The notes under the pieces were generated by a model that was not told the origin of the DNA, did no database searches, and was given only the letters and a program-made list of their open reading frames with translations. Below, piece after piece: positions 33,411-44,452 of a stretch of DNA of 44,514 nucleotides (within the stretch, counting starts at the first letter, position 1; the number at the start of each line of letters is the position of its first letter). Source of the stretch: Mycobacterium sp. IS-836 (lineage in GTDB: Bacteria > Actinomycetota > Actinomycetes > Mycobacteriales > Mycobacteriaceae); contig NZ_MBEU01000039.1 in assembly GCF_001954275.1 (NCBI RefSeq), positions 1 to 44,514 of the forward strand. Direction: 5' to 3'. The position numbers and the translations under genes are program-made.

Positions 33411-34928
33411 GTGGCGGAGGAAAGTCGCGGACAGCGTGGGTCGGGATACGGCCTCGGTTTGTCGACCCGGACCCAGGTAACCGGCTACCAGTTCCTGGCC
33501 CGGCGGACGGCAATGGCGCTGACCCGCTGGCGGGTTCGTATGGAGATCGAGCCCGGGCGCCGGCAGAACCTGGCCGTGGTCGCGTCGATTTCCGCGGCGC
33601 TCGTGATCTGCCTGGGAGCGTTGCTGTGGTCGTTCATCAGCCCGTCGGGCCAGATCAACGAGTCGCCGATCATCGCGGACCGCGACTCGGGCGCGCTGTA
33701 CGTCCGCGTCGGTGACAAGTTGTACCCGGCGCTGAATCTCGCGTCGGCGCGGCTGATCACTGGGCGCCCGGACAACCCGCACCTGGTTCGCTCCAGCCAG
33801 ATCGCCAAACTCCCGCGCGGCCCGATGGTCGGCATCCCCGGTGCGCCGTCGACTTTCGGGCCCACCAGCCCCTCCTCGTCCTCATGGCTGGTGTGCGACA
33901 CCATCGCCTCGACCGGAGCCGGCTCCCCGTCGGGGGTGACCGTGACGGTGATCGACGGAACCCCGGACCTCGGCGGCCACCGGCGGGTGCTGACCGGATC
34001 GGACGCGGTGGTACTGAGCTACGGCGGCGACGCATGGGTCATCCGGGACGGACGCCGGTCGCGTGTTGACGGCGCGAACCGGGCGGTGCTGCTGCCGCTC
34101 GGAATGACGCCCGAGCAAGTCAGCATGGCGAAGCCGATGAGCCGCGCCCTATTCGACGCGTTGCCGGTGGGGCCCGAACTGACTGTGCCGGAAATCCAGA
34201 ACGCGGGCACTCCGGCGACGTTCCCGGGAGCTCCCGGGCCGGTGGGCACCGTGCTGGTCACCCCGCAAATCAGTGGGCCGCAACAGTATTCGCTGGTGCT
34301 GGCCGACGGTGTGCAGACGCTGCCACCGCTGGTGGCTCAGATCCTGCAGAATGCCGGCGGTCCGTCCAACGCCAAGCCCGTGACCGTCGAACCCGCGGCG
34401 CTGGCGAAAATGCCGGTGGTCAACAAGCTGGATCTCTCGTCCTATCCGGACAACCCGTTGAACGTGATGGACATCCGGGAGAACCCGGCGACGTGCTGGT
34501 GGTGGGAGAAGACGTCCGGGGAGAACCGGGCTCGCATTCAGGTCATCTCCGGGCCGACCATCCCGGTCGCCCAGGGCAACACCAACCGGGTCGTGTCGCT
34601 GGTGAAGGCCGATACGAGCGGCCGCGAGGCCGACCAGGTCTACTTCGGACCCAACTTCGCGAACTTCGTGGCCGTCACCGGTAACGACCCCGGCGCCAAG
34701 ACGACCGAATCCCTGTGGTGGCTCACCGATGCGGGCGCCCGGTTCGGAGTGGACGACACCCGCGATGTGCGCGAGGCGTTGGGATTGCAAACAAAGCCGA
34801 GTCAGGCTCCGTGGGTGGCGCTGCGCCTGCTGCCGCAGGGACCGACGCTGTCGCGAGCGGACGCGTTGGTCCAGCACGACACCCTTCCGATGGATATGTC
34901 CCCTGCAGAGTTGGCGGTACCGAAGTGA
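33411..34928 (+). CDS. eccB5: ESX-5 type VII secretion system core component EccB5
   Basis: A 505-residue protein with the EccB layout: a cytoplasmic N-terminus ('QVTGYQFLARRTAMALTRWRVRME'), one membrane helix (about residues 55-78, 'AVVASISAALVICLGALLWSF') and a large periplasmic domain with two conserved Cys (LVCD near 162, ATCWWW near 361) and R-repeat-like segments. The match to M. tuberculosis EccB5 (Rv1782) is very close as recalled, and gene order agrees. It is part of the inner-membrane EccBCDE complex that exports PE/PPE and Esx proteins. Its stop overlaps the eccC5 start (GTGA). Confidence 0.97.
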   Translation: MAEESRGQRGSGYGLGLSTRTQVTGYQFLARRTAMALTRWRVRMEIEPGRRQNLAVVASISAALVICLGALLWSFISPSGQINESPIIADRDSGALYVRVGDKLYPALNLASARLITGRPDNPHLVRSSQIAKLPRGPMVGIPGAPSTFGPTSPSSSSWLVCDTIASTGAGSPSGVTVTVIDGTPDLGGHRRVLTGSDAVVLSYGGDAWVIRDGRRSRVDGANRAVLLPLGMTPEQVSMAKPMSRALFDALPVGPELTVPEIQNAGTPATFPGAPGPVGTVLVTPQISGPQQYSLVLADGVQTLPPLVAQILQNAGGPSNAKPVTVEPAALAKMPVVNKLDLSSYPDNPLNVMDIRENPATCWWWEKTSGENRARIQVISGPTIPVAQGNTNRVVSLVKADTSGREADQVYFGPNFANFVAVTGNDPGAKTTESLWWLTDAGARFGVDDTRDVREALGLQTKPSQAPWVALRLLPQGPTLSRADALVQHDTLPMDMSPAELAVPK

Positions 34929-37900
34929 AACGTGGTTTTGCCCGGCCCACACCGGAGAAGCCCCCGGTAATCAAGCCGGAGAACATCGTCCTCCCAACGC
35001 CGTTGAGCGTTCCGCCGCCGGAAGGCAAACCGACGTGGCTGATCGTGGTGGGCGTTCTCGTCGTCGGCCTGCTGATCGGCATGGTGGCGATGGTCTTCGC
35101 CAGCGGCTCGCGCGTATTCGGCGGCGCCGGAGCGATTTTCCCGATCTTCATGATCGGTGGTGTCGCGATGATGATGTTCGGTGGCCGGTTCGGCGGCCAG
35201 CAGCAGATGAGCCGGCCGAAGCTGGACTCGATGCGCGCCCAGTTCATGTTGATGCTGGACATGCTGCGCGACACCGCCCACGAGTCGGCGGACAGCATGG
35301 ACGCCAACTACCGGTGGTTCCACCCGGCGCCGGACACGCTGGCGGCCGCGGTGGGGTCGCCGCGGATGTGGGAACGCAAGCCCGACGGCAAGGACCTCAA
35401 CTTCGGTGTCGTCCGGGTCGGTGTGGGCATGACGCGCCCCGAGGTGACGTGGGGTGAGCCCCAGAACATGCCGACCGACATCGAGCTGGAGCCGGTGACC
35501 GGTAAGGCGCTACAGGAGTTCGGGCGCTATCAGAGCGTCGTCTACAACCTGCCCAAAATGATTTCCCTGCTGGTCGAACCGTGGTACTCGCTGGTCGGCG
35601 ACCGCGACCAGGTACTGGCGCTGATGCGGGCGATCGTGTGCCAGCTGGCGTTCTCACACGGCCCCGACCACGTGCAGATGGTCGTGGTGACTTCGGACCT
35701 GGAGGAGTGGGACTGGGTCAAGTGGCTGCCGCACTTCGGGGACCCGCGGCGCCAGGACGCGGCGGGCAACGCGCGGATGGTGTACGCGTCGGTGCGCGAA
35801 TTCGCCGCCGAGCAAGCCGAATTGTTCGCCGGCCGTGGCTCGTTCACGCCCCGGCACGCCAGTTCGTCGGCGCAGACCCCCACGCCCCACACCGTGATCA
35901 TCGCGGACGCCGTGGATCCCCAGTGGGAGTACGTGATCAGCGCCGAGGGTGTCGACGGGGTGACGTTCTTCGACCTCACCGGTTCGTCGATGTGGTCATC
36001 CGTGCCCGAACGCACGTTGCGATTCGACGACAAGGGCGTGATCGAGGCGCTGCCCCGCGACCGCGACACCTGGATGGTGATCGACGAGAAGCCCTGGTTC
36101 TTCGCACTGACCGACCAGCTCAGCGCCGCGGAGGCCGAAGAGTTCGCGCAGAAGCTGGCGCGCTGGCGCATCGCCGAGGCCTACGAGGAGATCGGCCAGC
36201 GGGTGGCTCACATCGGCGCCCGGGACATCTTGTCCTACTACGGAATTGATGATCCGGCCGACATCGACTTCGACGCGCTGTGGGGCAGCCGCACCGACAC
36301 CATGGGCCGGTCGAGGTTGCGCGCGCCGTTCGGCAACCGCTCCGACAATGGCGAGCTGCTGTTCTTGGACATGAAGTCGCTCGACGAGGGCGGCGACGGG
36401 CCGCACGGCGTCATGTCCGGGACAACGGGTTCGGGTAAGTCGACGCTGGTGCGTACCGTGATCGAGTCGCTGATGCTCAGCCACCCACCCGAGGAGCTGC
36501 AGTTCGTTCTGGCCGACCTCAAGGGTGGGTCCGCGGTCAAGCCCTTCGCCGGGGTGCCGCACGTCTCGCGGATCATCACCGACCTCGAAGAAGACCAGGC
36601 GCTGATGGAGCGCTTCCTGGACGCGCTGTGGGGCGAGATCGCCCGCCGCAAGGCGGTGTGCGACAACGCCGGCGTCGACGACGCCAAGGAGTACAACAGC
36701 GTCCGGTCCAGGATGCGCGCCCGCGGCCAGGACATGCCGCCGCTGCCGATGCTCGTGGTCGTCATCGACGAGTTCTACGAGTGGTTCCGCATCATGCCGA
36801 CCGCCGTCGACGTGCTGGACTCGATCGGCCGGCAGGGCCGCGCATATTGGATCCACCTGATGATGGCGTCGCAGACCATCGAGAGCCGCGCCGAAAAGCT
36901 CATGGAGAACATGGGATATCGCTTGGTGCTGAAGGCGCGCACCGCGGGTGCGGCGCAGGCGGCCGGTGTGCCCAATGCGGTGAACCTCCCGGCCCAAGCG
37001 GGTCTCGGTTACTTCCGGAAGAGCCTCGAGGACATCATCCGGTTCCAGGCCGAGTTCCTGTGGCGCGACTACTACCCGCGCGGGATCGACCTAGACGGCG
37101 ACGAGACGCCGCAGCTGGTCCACAGCATCGATTACGTACGCCCGCAATTGTTTACGAACTCGTTCACCCCGCTCGAGGTTAGTGTCGGCGGACCGGATGT
37201 CGACACCGTGGCCGCCGAGGCGAATGGAGAGGCGCTCGAGGTCGAGTCCCTCGAGAGCGAGGACGACGAAGAGGGCATCAGGACACCGAAGGTCGGCACG
37301 GTGATCATCGATCAGCTCCGCAAGATCGATTTCGAGCCGTACCGGTTATGGCAACCGCCGCTGACCCAGCCCGTCGCCATCGACGAGTTGGTCAACCGCT
37401 TCCTCGGCCGCCAGTGGCAACAGGATTACGGCACCGCCAGGGATCTGGTGTTCCCGATCGGGATCATCGACCGCCCGTTCAAGCATGACCAGCCGCCGTG
37501 GACGGTCGACACCTCCGGGCCCGGTGCCAACGTGCTGATCCTGGGCGCCGGCGGCTCGGGCAAGACCACCACACTGCAGACACTGATCTGCTCCGCCGCG
37601 CTGACCCACACGCCGGAGCAGGTCCAGTTCTACTGCCTGGCCTACAGCAGCACCGCGCTGACGACCGTCGCCCGTCTGCCCCACGTCGGTGAGGTGGCCG
37701 GCCCAACGGATCCCTATGGCGTGCGCCGGACGGTGGCCGAACTGCTGGCGCTGGTGCGGGAGCGCAAGCGCAGCTTCCTCGAATACGGGATCGCGTCGAT
37801 GGAGGTGTTCCGGCGGCGCAAGTTCGGTGGCGAGGCCGGCGCGGTGCCCAACGACGGGTTCGGCGATGTCTACCTCGTGATCGACAACTACCGGGCCCTG

Positions 37901-39094
37901 GCCGAGGAAAACGAGGTGCTGATCGAGCAGGTGAACATGATCATCAACCAGGGCCCCTCCTTCGGGGTCCATGTGGTGGTCACGGCCGACCGGGAGTCGG
38001 AGCTGCGCCCGCCGGTCCGGAGCGGTTTCGGTTCCCGGGTCGAGTTGAGACTGGCCGCGGTGGAAGACGCCAAGCTGGTGCGGTCCCGGTTCGCCAAGGA
38101 CGTTCCGGTCAAGCCGGGGCGCGGCATGGTCGCGGTCAACTACGTCCGGCTCGACAGCGACCCGCAGGCGGGTCTGCACACGTTGGTGGCGCGTCCCGCG
38201 CTGGCCAACACGGCCAACAACGTCTTCGAATCCGACAGCATCGTGGACGCCGTCAGCCGCATCGCGAGCGGCCAGGCGACGCCGGTCCGCCGGCTGCCCG
38301 CCCGGTTCGGCGTGGAACAGGTGCGCGAGCTGGCCGCCCGGGACACCCGCCAGGGTGTGGGCGCGGGCGGAATCGCCTGGGCGATATCGGAATTGGACCT
38401 GGCGCCGGTGTATCTGAATTTCGCTGAGAATGCCCACCTGATGGTGACGGGCCGTCGCGAATGTGGCCGAACCACGACGCTGGCCACCATCATGTCCGAA
38501 ATCGGCCGTTTGTACGCGCCGGGCGCCAGCAGCGCGCCGACGCCCCCGCCGGACCGGCCGTCGGCCCAGGTGTGGCTGGTCGACCCGCGCCGTCAGCTGC
38601 TGACCGTGCTGGGCTCCGAGTACGTCGAGAAATTCGCCTACAACCTCGACGGCGTACAGGCGATGATGGGTGAGCTCTCGGCGGTGCTGGCCAGTCGGCA
38701 ACCCCCGCCCGGCCTGTCCGCGGAAGAGTTGTTGTCGCGGTCGTGGTGGAGCGGTCCGGAGATCTTCCTGATCGTCGACGACATCCAGCAGCTTCCCCCG
38801 GGCTTCGACTCGCCGCTGCATCAGGCCGCACCCTGGGTGACCAGGGCGGCCGACGTCGGCTTGCACGTCCTCGTGACGCGGACGTTCGGCGGCTGGTCGT
38901 CGGCGGGCAGCGACCCGATCCTGCGGGCACTGCACCAGGCGAACGCCCCATTGCTGGTGATGGATGCCGATCCTGACGAGGGCTTCATCCGCGGCAAGAT
39001 GAAGGGTGGTCCGCTGCCCCGTGGCCGCGGTCTGCTGATGGCCGAGGACACCGGCGTGTTCGTTCAGGTGGCGGCGACCGAGCTACGCAAGTAG
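34925..39094 (+). CDS. eccC5: ESX-5 type VII secretion FtsK/SpoIIIE ATPase EccC5
   Basis: A 1389-residue motor ATPase in one chain, as in ESX-5 (ESX-1 splits it). Two membrane helices lie near residues 37-60 and 66-83. A DUF-type domain follows, then three FtsK-like ATPase domains. The first has Walker A GTTGSGKST near 499 and Walker B VVVIDEFYEW near 610. The second has GAGGSGKTT near 877 and Walker B LVIDNYRAL. The third has a degenerate P-loop GRRECGRTT near 1177 with LIVDDIQQL. It recognises substrate signals and powers export. Close match to M. tuberculosis Rv1783. It converges on cyp143 with a single base between the stops. Confidence 0.98.
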   Translation: MKRGFARPTPEKPPVIKPENIVLPTPLSVPPPEGKPTWLIVVGVLVVGLLIGMVAMVFASGSRVFGGAGAIFPIFMIGGVAMMMFGGRFGGQQQMSRPKLDSMRAQFMLMLDMLRDTAHESADSMDANYRWFHPAPDTLAAAVGSPRMWERKPDGKDLNFGVVRVGVGMTRPEVTWGEPQNMPTDIELEPVTGKALQEFGRYQSVVYNLPKMISLLVEPWYSLVGDRDQVLALMRAIVCQLAFSHGPDHVQMVVVTSDLEEWDWVKWLPHFGDPRRQDAAGNARMVYASVREFAAEQAELFAGRGSFTPRHASSSAQTPTPHTVIIADAVDPQWEYVISAEGVDGVTFFDLTGSSMWSSVPERTLRFDDKGVIEALPRDRDTWMVIDEKPWFFALTDQLSAAEAEEFAQKLARWRIAEAYEEIGQRVAHIGARDILSYYGIDDPADIDFDALWGSRTDTMGRSRLRAPFGNRSDNGELLFLDMKSLDEGGDGPHGVMSGTTGSGKSTLVRTVIESLMLSHPPEELQFVLADLKGGSAVKPFAGVPHVSRIITDLEEDQALMERFLDALWGEIARRKAVCDNAGVDDAKEYNSVRSRMRARGQDMPPLPMLVVVIDEFYEWFRIMPTAVDVLDSIGRQGRAYWIHLMMASQTIESRAEKLMENMGYRLVLKARTAGAAQAAGVPNAVNLPAQAGLGYFRKSLEDIIRFQAEFLWRDYYPRGIDLDGDETPQLVHSIDYVRPQLFTNSFTPLEVSVGGPDVDTVAAEANGEALEVESLESEDDEEGIRTPKVGTVIIDQLRKIDFEPYRLWQPPLTQPVAIDELVNRFLGRQWQQDYGTARDLVFPIGIIDRPFKHDQPPWTVDTSGPGANVLILGAGGSGKTTTLQTLICSAALTHTPEQVQFYCLAYSSTALTTVARLPHVGEVAGPTDPYGVRRTVAELLALVRERKRSFLEYGIASMEVFRRRKFGGEAGAVPNDGFGDVYLVIDNYRALAEENEVLIEQVNMIINQGPSFGVHVVVTADRESELRPPVRSGFGSRVELRLAAVEDAKLVRSRFAKDVPVKPGRGMVAVNYVRLDSDPQAGLHTLVARPALANTANNVFESDSIVDAVSRIASGQATPVRRLPARFGVEQVRELAARDTRQGVGAGGIAWAISELDLAPVYLNFAENAHLMVTGRRECGRTTTLATIMSEIGRLYAPGASSAPTPPPDRPSAQVWLVDPRRQLLTVLGSEYVEKFAYNLDGVQAMMGELSAVLASRQPPPGLSAEELLSRSWWSGPEIFLIVDDIQQLPPGFDSPLHQAAPWVTRAADVGLHVLVTRTFGGWSSAGSDPILRALHQANAPLLVMDADPDEGFIRGKMKGGPLPRGRGLLMAEDTGVFVQVAATELRK

Positions 39095-39095
39095 G

Positions 39096-40307
<1,212 letters not shown>

Positions 40308-40359
40308 CTAGCGACCGACCGATCTAACCGCCGATTTGTCAAGTCCGATTCGGCACTAG

Positions 40360-40572
<213 letters not shown>

Positions 40573-40978
40573 CGGCCGAAAAGCAAACTGCGGGTGAACA
40601 ATCGGTTGTCGCAAATGAACAGGAGCTGGCCTGGAATGAATAGTGGCTGGCGGGTAATCAAAACGTGGCGCCGTTGGTCGGTATGGGCTCGATGACCCGC
40701 TAATGTCTTGTGCGAGCGGCAGTTCAGACAAAAAGTGAGCTGTCGCTCGGTTGCTGACAGTGGGGCTGAGCTAGGCAATGCGCATGTCTTTCCGGACCGG
40801 ACACCCGGCCATTCCGTTTGCCGAGTCGAAAGACCCCCGTCAGTGACTCGCCTAGGGCCAGCGCGGTCCCTGGGGTCGCAATTGGCGACAACGCCCGTCG
40901 ACCAGATCGCGACCCCGCCCACAGATCGTCTGACGGCTGCGATCGCAAGCGCGATCACGGTCAACTGAGGAGGACACG
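40573..40978 (+). other. Intergenic region upstream of the PPE/PE/esx genes
   Basis: This 406-base stretch has no convincing gene. The open frames in it lack ribosome sites and known sequence. It contains an inverted repeat CGAGTC (40822-40827) / GACTCG (40845-40850) with a 17-base loop. A promoter for the PPE genes probably lies here. GAGGAGGACAC before 40979 is the ribosome site of the PPE gene. Confidence 0.55.
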
Positions 40979-42223
40979 GTGTTGGACTTCGCGGCGTTAC
41001 CGCCCGAAATCAATTCCGGTCTGATGTATGCGGGTCCTGGCTCGGGGCCGATGTTGGCGGCGGCTGCTGCGTGGGATGAGTTGGCGGCGGAGTTGGCCGC
41101 GGCCGCTAGTGGTTATGGGTCGGTGGTTTCGGAGTTGACCAGCGCGCCCTGGGTGGGCCCGGCCTCGAGGTCGATGCTGGCCGCGGTCAGTCCCTACGTG
41201 AGCTGGCTGTCCACGGTGGCCGGGCAAGTCGAGCAGACCGCCAACCAGGCCCGCGCGGCCGCGGGGGCCTACGAGACCGCGTTTATGGGCACGGTGCCCC
41301 CGCCGGTGATCGCGGCCAACCGGGTGTTGTTGATGACGCTGATCGCGACCAACTTCTTCGGCCAAAACACCCCGGCCATCATGGCCACCGAAGCCCAGTA
41401 CATGGAGATGTGGGCCCAAGACGCCGCCACCATGTATGCCTATTCGGCCTCAGCGGCGCTGGCCTCAGCCTTGGAGCCATTTGATACCCCGCCGAATACC
41501 ACCACCCCCGAGGCGCCGGCCGAACAGGCCCTCGCGGTAGCCCAGGCCCAGGCCACCCCGGCGGGCAACTCCGCCCAAAACGTCGCCGCGGTAACCCCGC
41601 AACTGGCCGCGGCCACCACCACACCCACCACCCAAGCCACCACGGCCGCCACCACCACAACCGGACCCTTCACCTGGCTGCAAAACCTGCTCGACAACCT
41701 CTCCACCCAAGGCCTGCCCACCCCCACCAACAACTGGCTCGGACTCGTCCCCGCGAACTACGACACGGTGCTGAAACGAATGACGGGCTTGCCCTATCAG
41801 TCGAACGGCCTCGCCAGCTTCTTCTCGAGCATTGCGCAGCAAACGTTCAACGGTCCGGTGGGAACGACGGCCGGCGCGCAAGGCGCCTTCTTTCCGACGC
41901 CGCAGTTCGCCGCGCTGGGCGTCGGGGGATGGACCTTTCACCCAAGCGCTCTGCCCACGGCAAGCCTGTCGGCGGCCACCAAGATCGGCGGGTTGTCGGT
42001 CCCACCCAGTTGGGCCAGCGCCACCGGCGCCGAAGAACAAGCCGCCACCAAACTCGTCAGCACCCAACTGCTCAACCCCGACGCCGCCAACGCCGCGGGA
42101 ACCAACGCCGCCATGCGCGGCGTCCCCCTCGTCGGCGGACGCGGCGCACAACGCACCGGCAACCTCGGCGTGCGCTACGGCTTCCGCTACAACGTACTCA
42201 CCCGACCACCATCGGCAGGATAA
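40979..42223 (+). CDS. PPE family protein, PPE-SVP subgroup (PPE25/27-like)
   Basis: A 414-residue PPE protein. The ~180-residue helical N-domain starts 'LDFAALPPEINSGLMYAG' and has the W-x-G type secretion-related motif 'APWVGPAS'. A Thr/Ala/Pro-rich linker follows, and the SVP motif is 'GLSVPPSWA' near residue 340. It ends 'RYGFRYNVLTRPPSAG', like other SVP members. Predicted ESX-5 substrate that pairs with a PE partner. The GTG start has AGGAGGACAC upstream. It takes the place of PPE25 (Rv1787) directly after the ferredoxin gene. Confidence 0.93.
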   Translation: MLDFAALPPEINSGLMYAGPGSGPMLAAAAAWDELAAELAAAASGYGSVVSELTSAPWVGPASRSMLAAVSPYVSWLSTVAGQVEQTANQARAAAGAYETAFMGTVPPPVIAANRVLLMTLIATNFFGQNTPAIMATEAQYMEMWAQDAATMYAYSASAALASALEPFDTPPNTTTPEAPAEQALAVAQAQATPAGNSAQNVAAVTPQLAAATTTPTTQATTAATTTTGPFTWLQNLLDNLSTQGLPTPTNNWLGLVPANYDTVLKRMTGLPYQSNGLASFFSSIAQQTFNGPVGTTAGAQGAFFPTPQFAALGVGGWTFHPSALPTASLSAATKIGGLSVPPSWASATGAEEQAATKLVSTQLLNPDAANAAGTNAAMRGVPLVGGRGAQRTGNLGVRYGFRYNVLTRPPSAG

Positions 42224-42227
42224 AGAA

Positions 42228-42302
42228 ATGCCGAAGACTAGCAACCACATCCCGAAGGCCTTGCGCCGGAAGGTCATTGAGGAGGAACCACATGTCCATT
42301 GA
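42228..42302 (+). CDS. Possible 24-residue leader-type ORF between the two PPE genes
   Basis: ATG 42228 opens a 24-codon frame (MPKTSNHIPKALRRKVIEEE followed by PHVH) that is basic and has no PE/PPE character. It ends 10 bases inside the following PPE gene, so its stop overlaps that start region. A weak AAAGAA precedes it. It could be a coupling peptide, the remnant of a deleted PE gene, or chance. Confidence 0.25.
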   Translation: MPKTSNHIPKALRRKVIEEEPHVH

Positions 42303-43515
42303 TTTTGGTGCGTTGCCGCCGGAGGTTAATTCTGCGCGGTTGTATGCCGGTGCGGGGTCGACGTCGTTGACGACGGCGGCGTCGGCGTGGAATGCCCTTG
42401 CCGCGGAGTTGCAGTCGGCGGCGTTGGGGTATGAGAACGTGGTCACTCAGCTTTCGAGCGAGGAGTGGTTGGGGCCGGCCTCGGCGTCGATGGCCGCGGC
42501 GGTGCAGCCGTATGTGGATTGGATGAGCACCACGGCCGCTCAGGCCGAGCAGGCCGCCAGTCAGGCCAGTGCGGCCGCGGCGGCCTTTGAGCAGGCGTTT
42601 GCTTCGGTGGTGCCCCCGCCGTTGATTGCGGCCAATCGGGCCACGCTGGCTCAGGCGGTGGCCACCAATGTGTTGGGGCAAAACACCGGGGTGATCGCGC
42701 AGTTGGAGGCCCAATACGGGGAGATGTGGGCCCAAGACGCCACCGCGATGTACACCTATGCGGGTCAGTCGGCGACCGCGACCAAGGTGACCCCGTATAC
42801 CGCGGCCCCGCAGGTGGCCGATCCCTCGGCCTCGGCCAAGCAGTCCGCCGCCACGGCCACGGCCGCGGGCACCTCGGCGGGTACCGCGCAAAACACCCTG
42901 CAGCAGGCGGTGACCTCGACGCCGAGCCAGTTGCAAAGCCTGGCCAACCCGACGGCCAATGCCACCACGGCCACCGATCCGTTTTCTGAGATCTGGTTCC
43001 TGTTGACCGGCCAGACCGCCTCACCCACCAACCTCGGCGCGGTGCTGAACGGGTACGCCCCGTACGCCGGTTTCTTGTACAACACTGAGGGTTTGCCGTA
43101 CTTCAGTGTTGGTATGGGCAACAGCTTTGTGCAGATCGCCAAGTCGGCGGGCATCCTCGGTGGTGCCGCGCCCGCGGCGGCCAAGGCCGCCACCGGTGCC
43201 GCCCAAGGCCTGGGCGGGCTGGGTGCTGCCCTGGGCGGCGGGGGCAGCCAGGTGGCCGCCGGGTTGGGGCACGGCGCCCACGTGGCCGGGCTGTCGGTGC
43301 CCCAATCCTGGCCCGGAGCCACCGCGCCCTCCATCGCCAAACCCATCTCCGCGGTCCCGGTCAGCGAGGTCATCACCGCACCGGACTCCGGAGCCGGCAA
43401 CCTCGTCGGCGGCGTACCCGCCTCCGGAGTCGGCGGCCCCGTCCGCGGCGCCGGCGCAGGCCCACGCTACGGCTTCAAACCCACCGTCATGGCCCGCCCC
43501 CTCTCCGCCGGCTAA
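42292..43515 (+). CDS. PPE family protein, PPE-SVP subgroup
   Basis: A 407-residue PPE protein. The N-domain begins 'SIDFGALPPEVNSARLYAG', has 'EEWLGPASASM' (W-x-G) and 'VVPPPLIAANRATLAQAVATN'. An Ala/Gly-rich C-terminal half carries 'AGLSVPQSWPGA' (SVP motif) and ends 'PRYGFKPTVMARPLSAG'. Predicted ESX-5 substrate, exported as a PE-PPE heterodimer. GAGGAGGAACC precedes ATG 42292. Closest to the PPE26/27 group by position. It is followed by a 362-base gap and then a PE gene, so it is not directly coupled to its likely partner. Confidence 0.93.
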   Translation: MSIDFGALPPEVNSARLYAGAGSTSLTTAASAWNALAAELQSAALGYENVVTQLSSEEWLGPASASMAAAVQPYVDWMSTTAAQAEQAASQASAAAAAFEQAFASVVPPPLIAANRATLAQAVATNVLGQNTGVIAQLEAQYGEMWAQDATAMYTYAGQSATATKVTPYTAAPQVADPSASAKQSAATATAAGTSAGTAQNTLQQAVTSTPSQLQSLANPTANATTATDPFSEIWFLLTGQTASPTNLGAVLNGYAPYAGFLYNTEGLPYFSVGMGNSFVQIAKSAGILGGAAPAAAKAATGAAQGLGGLGAALGGGGSQVAAGLGHGAHVAGLSVPQSWPGATAPSIAKPISAVPVSEVITAPDSGAGNLVGGVPASGVGGPVRGAGAGPRYGFKPTVMARPLSAG

Positions 43516-43877
43516 ACCGTCTTGTTGATGCTCTGGTGGGGGGTCCCTCGGGGCCGGCCCACCCGCGACGTCATCGTTGCTGGGGCCGGGCCCAAGTTAA
43601 TCCGCCGGAAGATTTTTAACGGGGACTATCAGCACCACACCCCCCGCGAATGCACCAGCCAGGGGACTTTCGCCCGGGCGGGGGGCCGGGCTTTGCTGTG
43701 AGAGGGCCGTAACCACCCCAAACGGGGCCAAACGCTGTTACTGTGTCGTTACGAAAAATGAATTCGCAGTAGCGTTTCGTGAACACTTGCGAACAGGCGG
43801 CCTCGGAGCACGGTTTCCGGGGGCGCCGTCATCTACTCTCTTGCAGGGAGTAGGGGATAAATCGAGGGAGGAACAGT
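43516..43877 (+). other. Intergenic region between PPE and PE genes
   Basis: This 362-base gap contains no convincing gene. A/T-richer sequence at 43735-43785 (with GTTACTGTGTCGTTACG) may hold a promoter for the PE-esx unit. AGGGAGGAAC at 43865-43874 is the PE ribosome site. Confidence 0.55.
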
Positions 43878-44177
43878 ATGTCGTTTGTGACGACACAGCC
43901 GGAGGCTTTGGCCGCTGCTGCCGGCACCCTGCAGGGCATCGGCTCGACTCTGAATGCCCAGAACGCTGCCGCCGCGGCTCCGACGACCAGCGTGGTGCCC
44001 GCCGCCGCCGACGAGGTGTCCGCGCTTACCGCGGCTCAGTTCGCCGCGCATGCGCAGATGTACCAGGCGGTCAGCGCCCAGGCCGCGGCGATTCACGAGA
44101 TGTTCGTCAATACCCTGGGCATGAGCTCCGGCTCTTACGCCGCCACCGAGGCAGCGAACGCAGTCGCCGCCGGCTGA
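43878..44177 (+). CDS. PE family protein (PE19-like)
   Basis: A 99-residue protein that is only a PE domain: 'SFVTTQPEALAAAAGTLQGIGSTLNAQNAAAAAPTTSV' and 'LTAAQFAAHAQMYQAVSAQAAAIHEMFVNTL' form the two helices. The YxxxD/E secretion signal is seen as 'YAATE' near the C-terminus. It would bind a PPE partner and be exported by ESX-5. GGGAGGAACAGT precedes the ATG. Its location just upstream of esxM matches PE19 (Rv1791). Confidence 0.94.
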   Translation: MSFVTTQPEALAAAAGTLQGIGSTLNAQNAAAAAPTTSVVPAAADEVSALTAAQFAAHAQMYQAVSAQAAAIHEMFVNTLGMSSGSYAATEAANAVAAG

Positions 44178-44452
44178 CCGGCGCTCGCACGTTAAGGCTT
44201 TGGACGGACCCCCACCGAAGTGGATTCCTTGGCAAGCTTCCAGCAGTTCAGTACTCCGTCGACTCCAACGCCGCGGTTAGGGTCCGACGTCCGTCTCACT
44301 GTGTTGAGCGTCCGGTGGCCGCCGGCTGACGCGAAGGGGGGATCATCTTCATCCATGCGGCTCGACGGTTGCGCCACCGCGTAGCCGGTCCGGCCATCGT
44401 CGTCCATCACACCGAAAAACCTAAATAACTGAGTAATAAGGAGATAGCCAAG

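Noticed and set aside
34715..34924. N-terminal extension of eccC5 into eccB5
   Set aside because: The GTG at 34925 overlaps the eccB5 stop and starts the sequence known for EccC5 (KRGFARPTPEKPP); the upstream frame is out of frame with eccB5 and unconserved.
38440..38500. Third EccC5 P-loop read as a mutation
   Set aside because: GRRECGRTT is a degenerate P-loop known to occur in the last ATPase domain of EccC proteins, so this is normal and not a damaged gene.
37346..38935. 529-codon open frame on the minus strand inside eccC5
   Set aside because: The plus strand codes EccC5 ATPase domains with clear Walker motifs; the antisense translation has no domain and no ribosome site.
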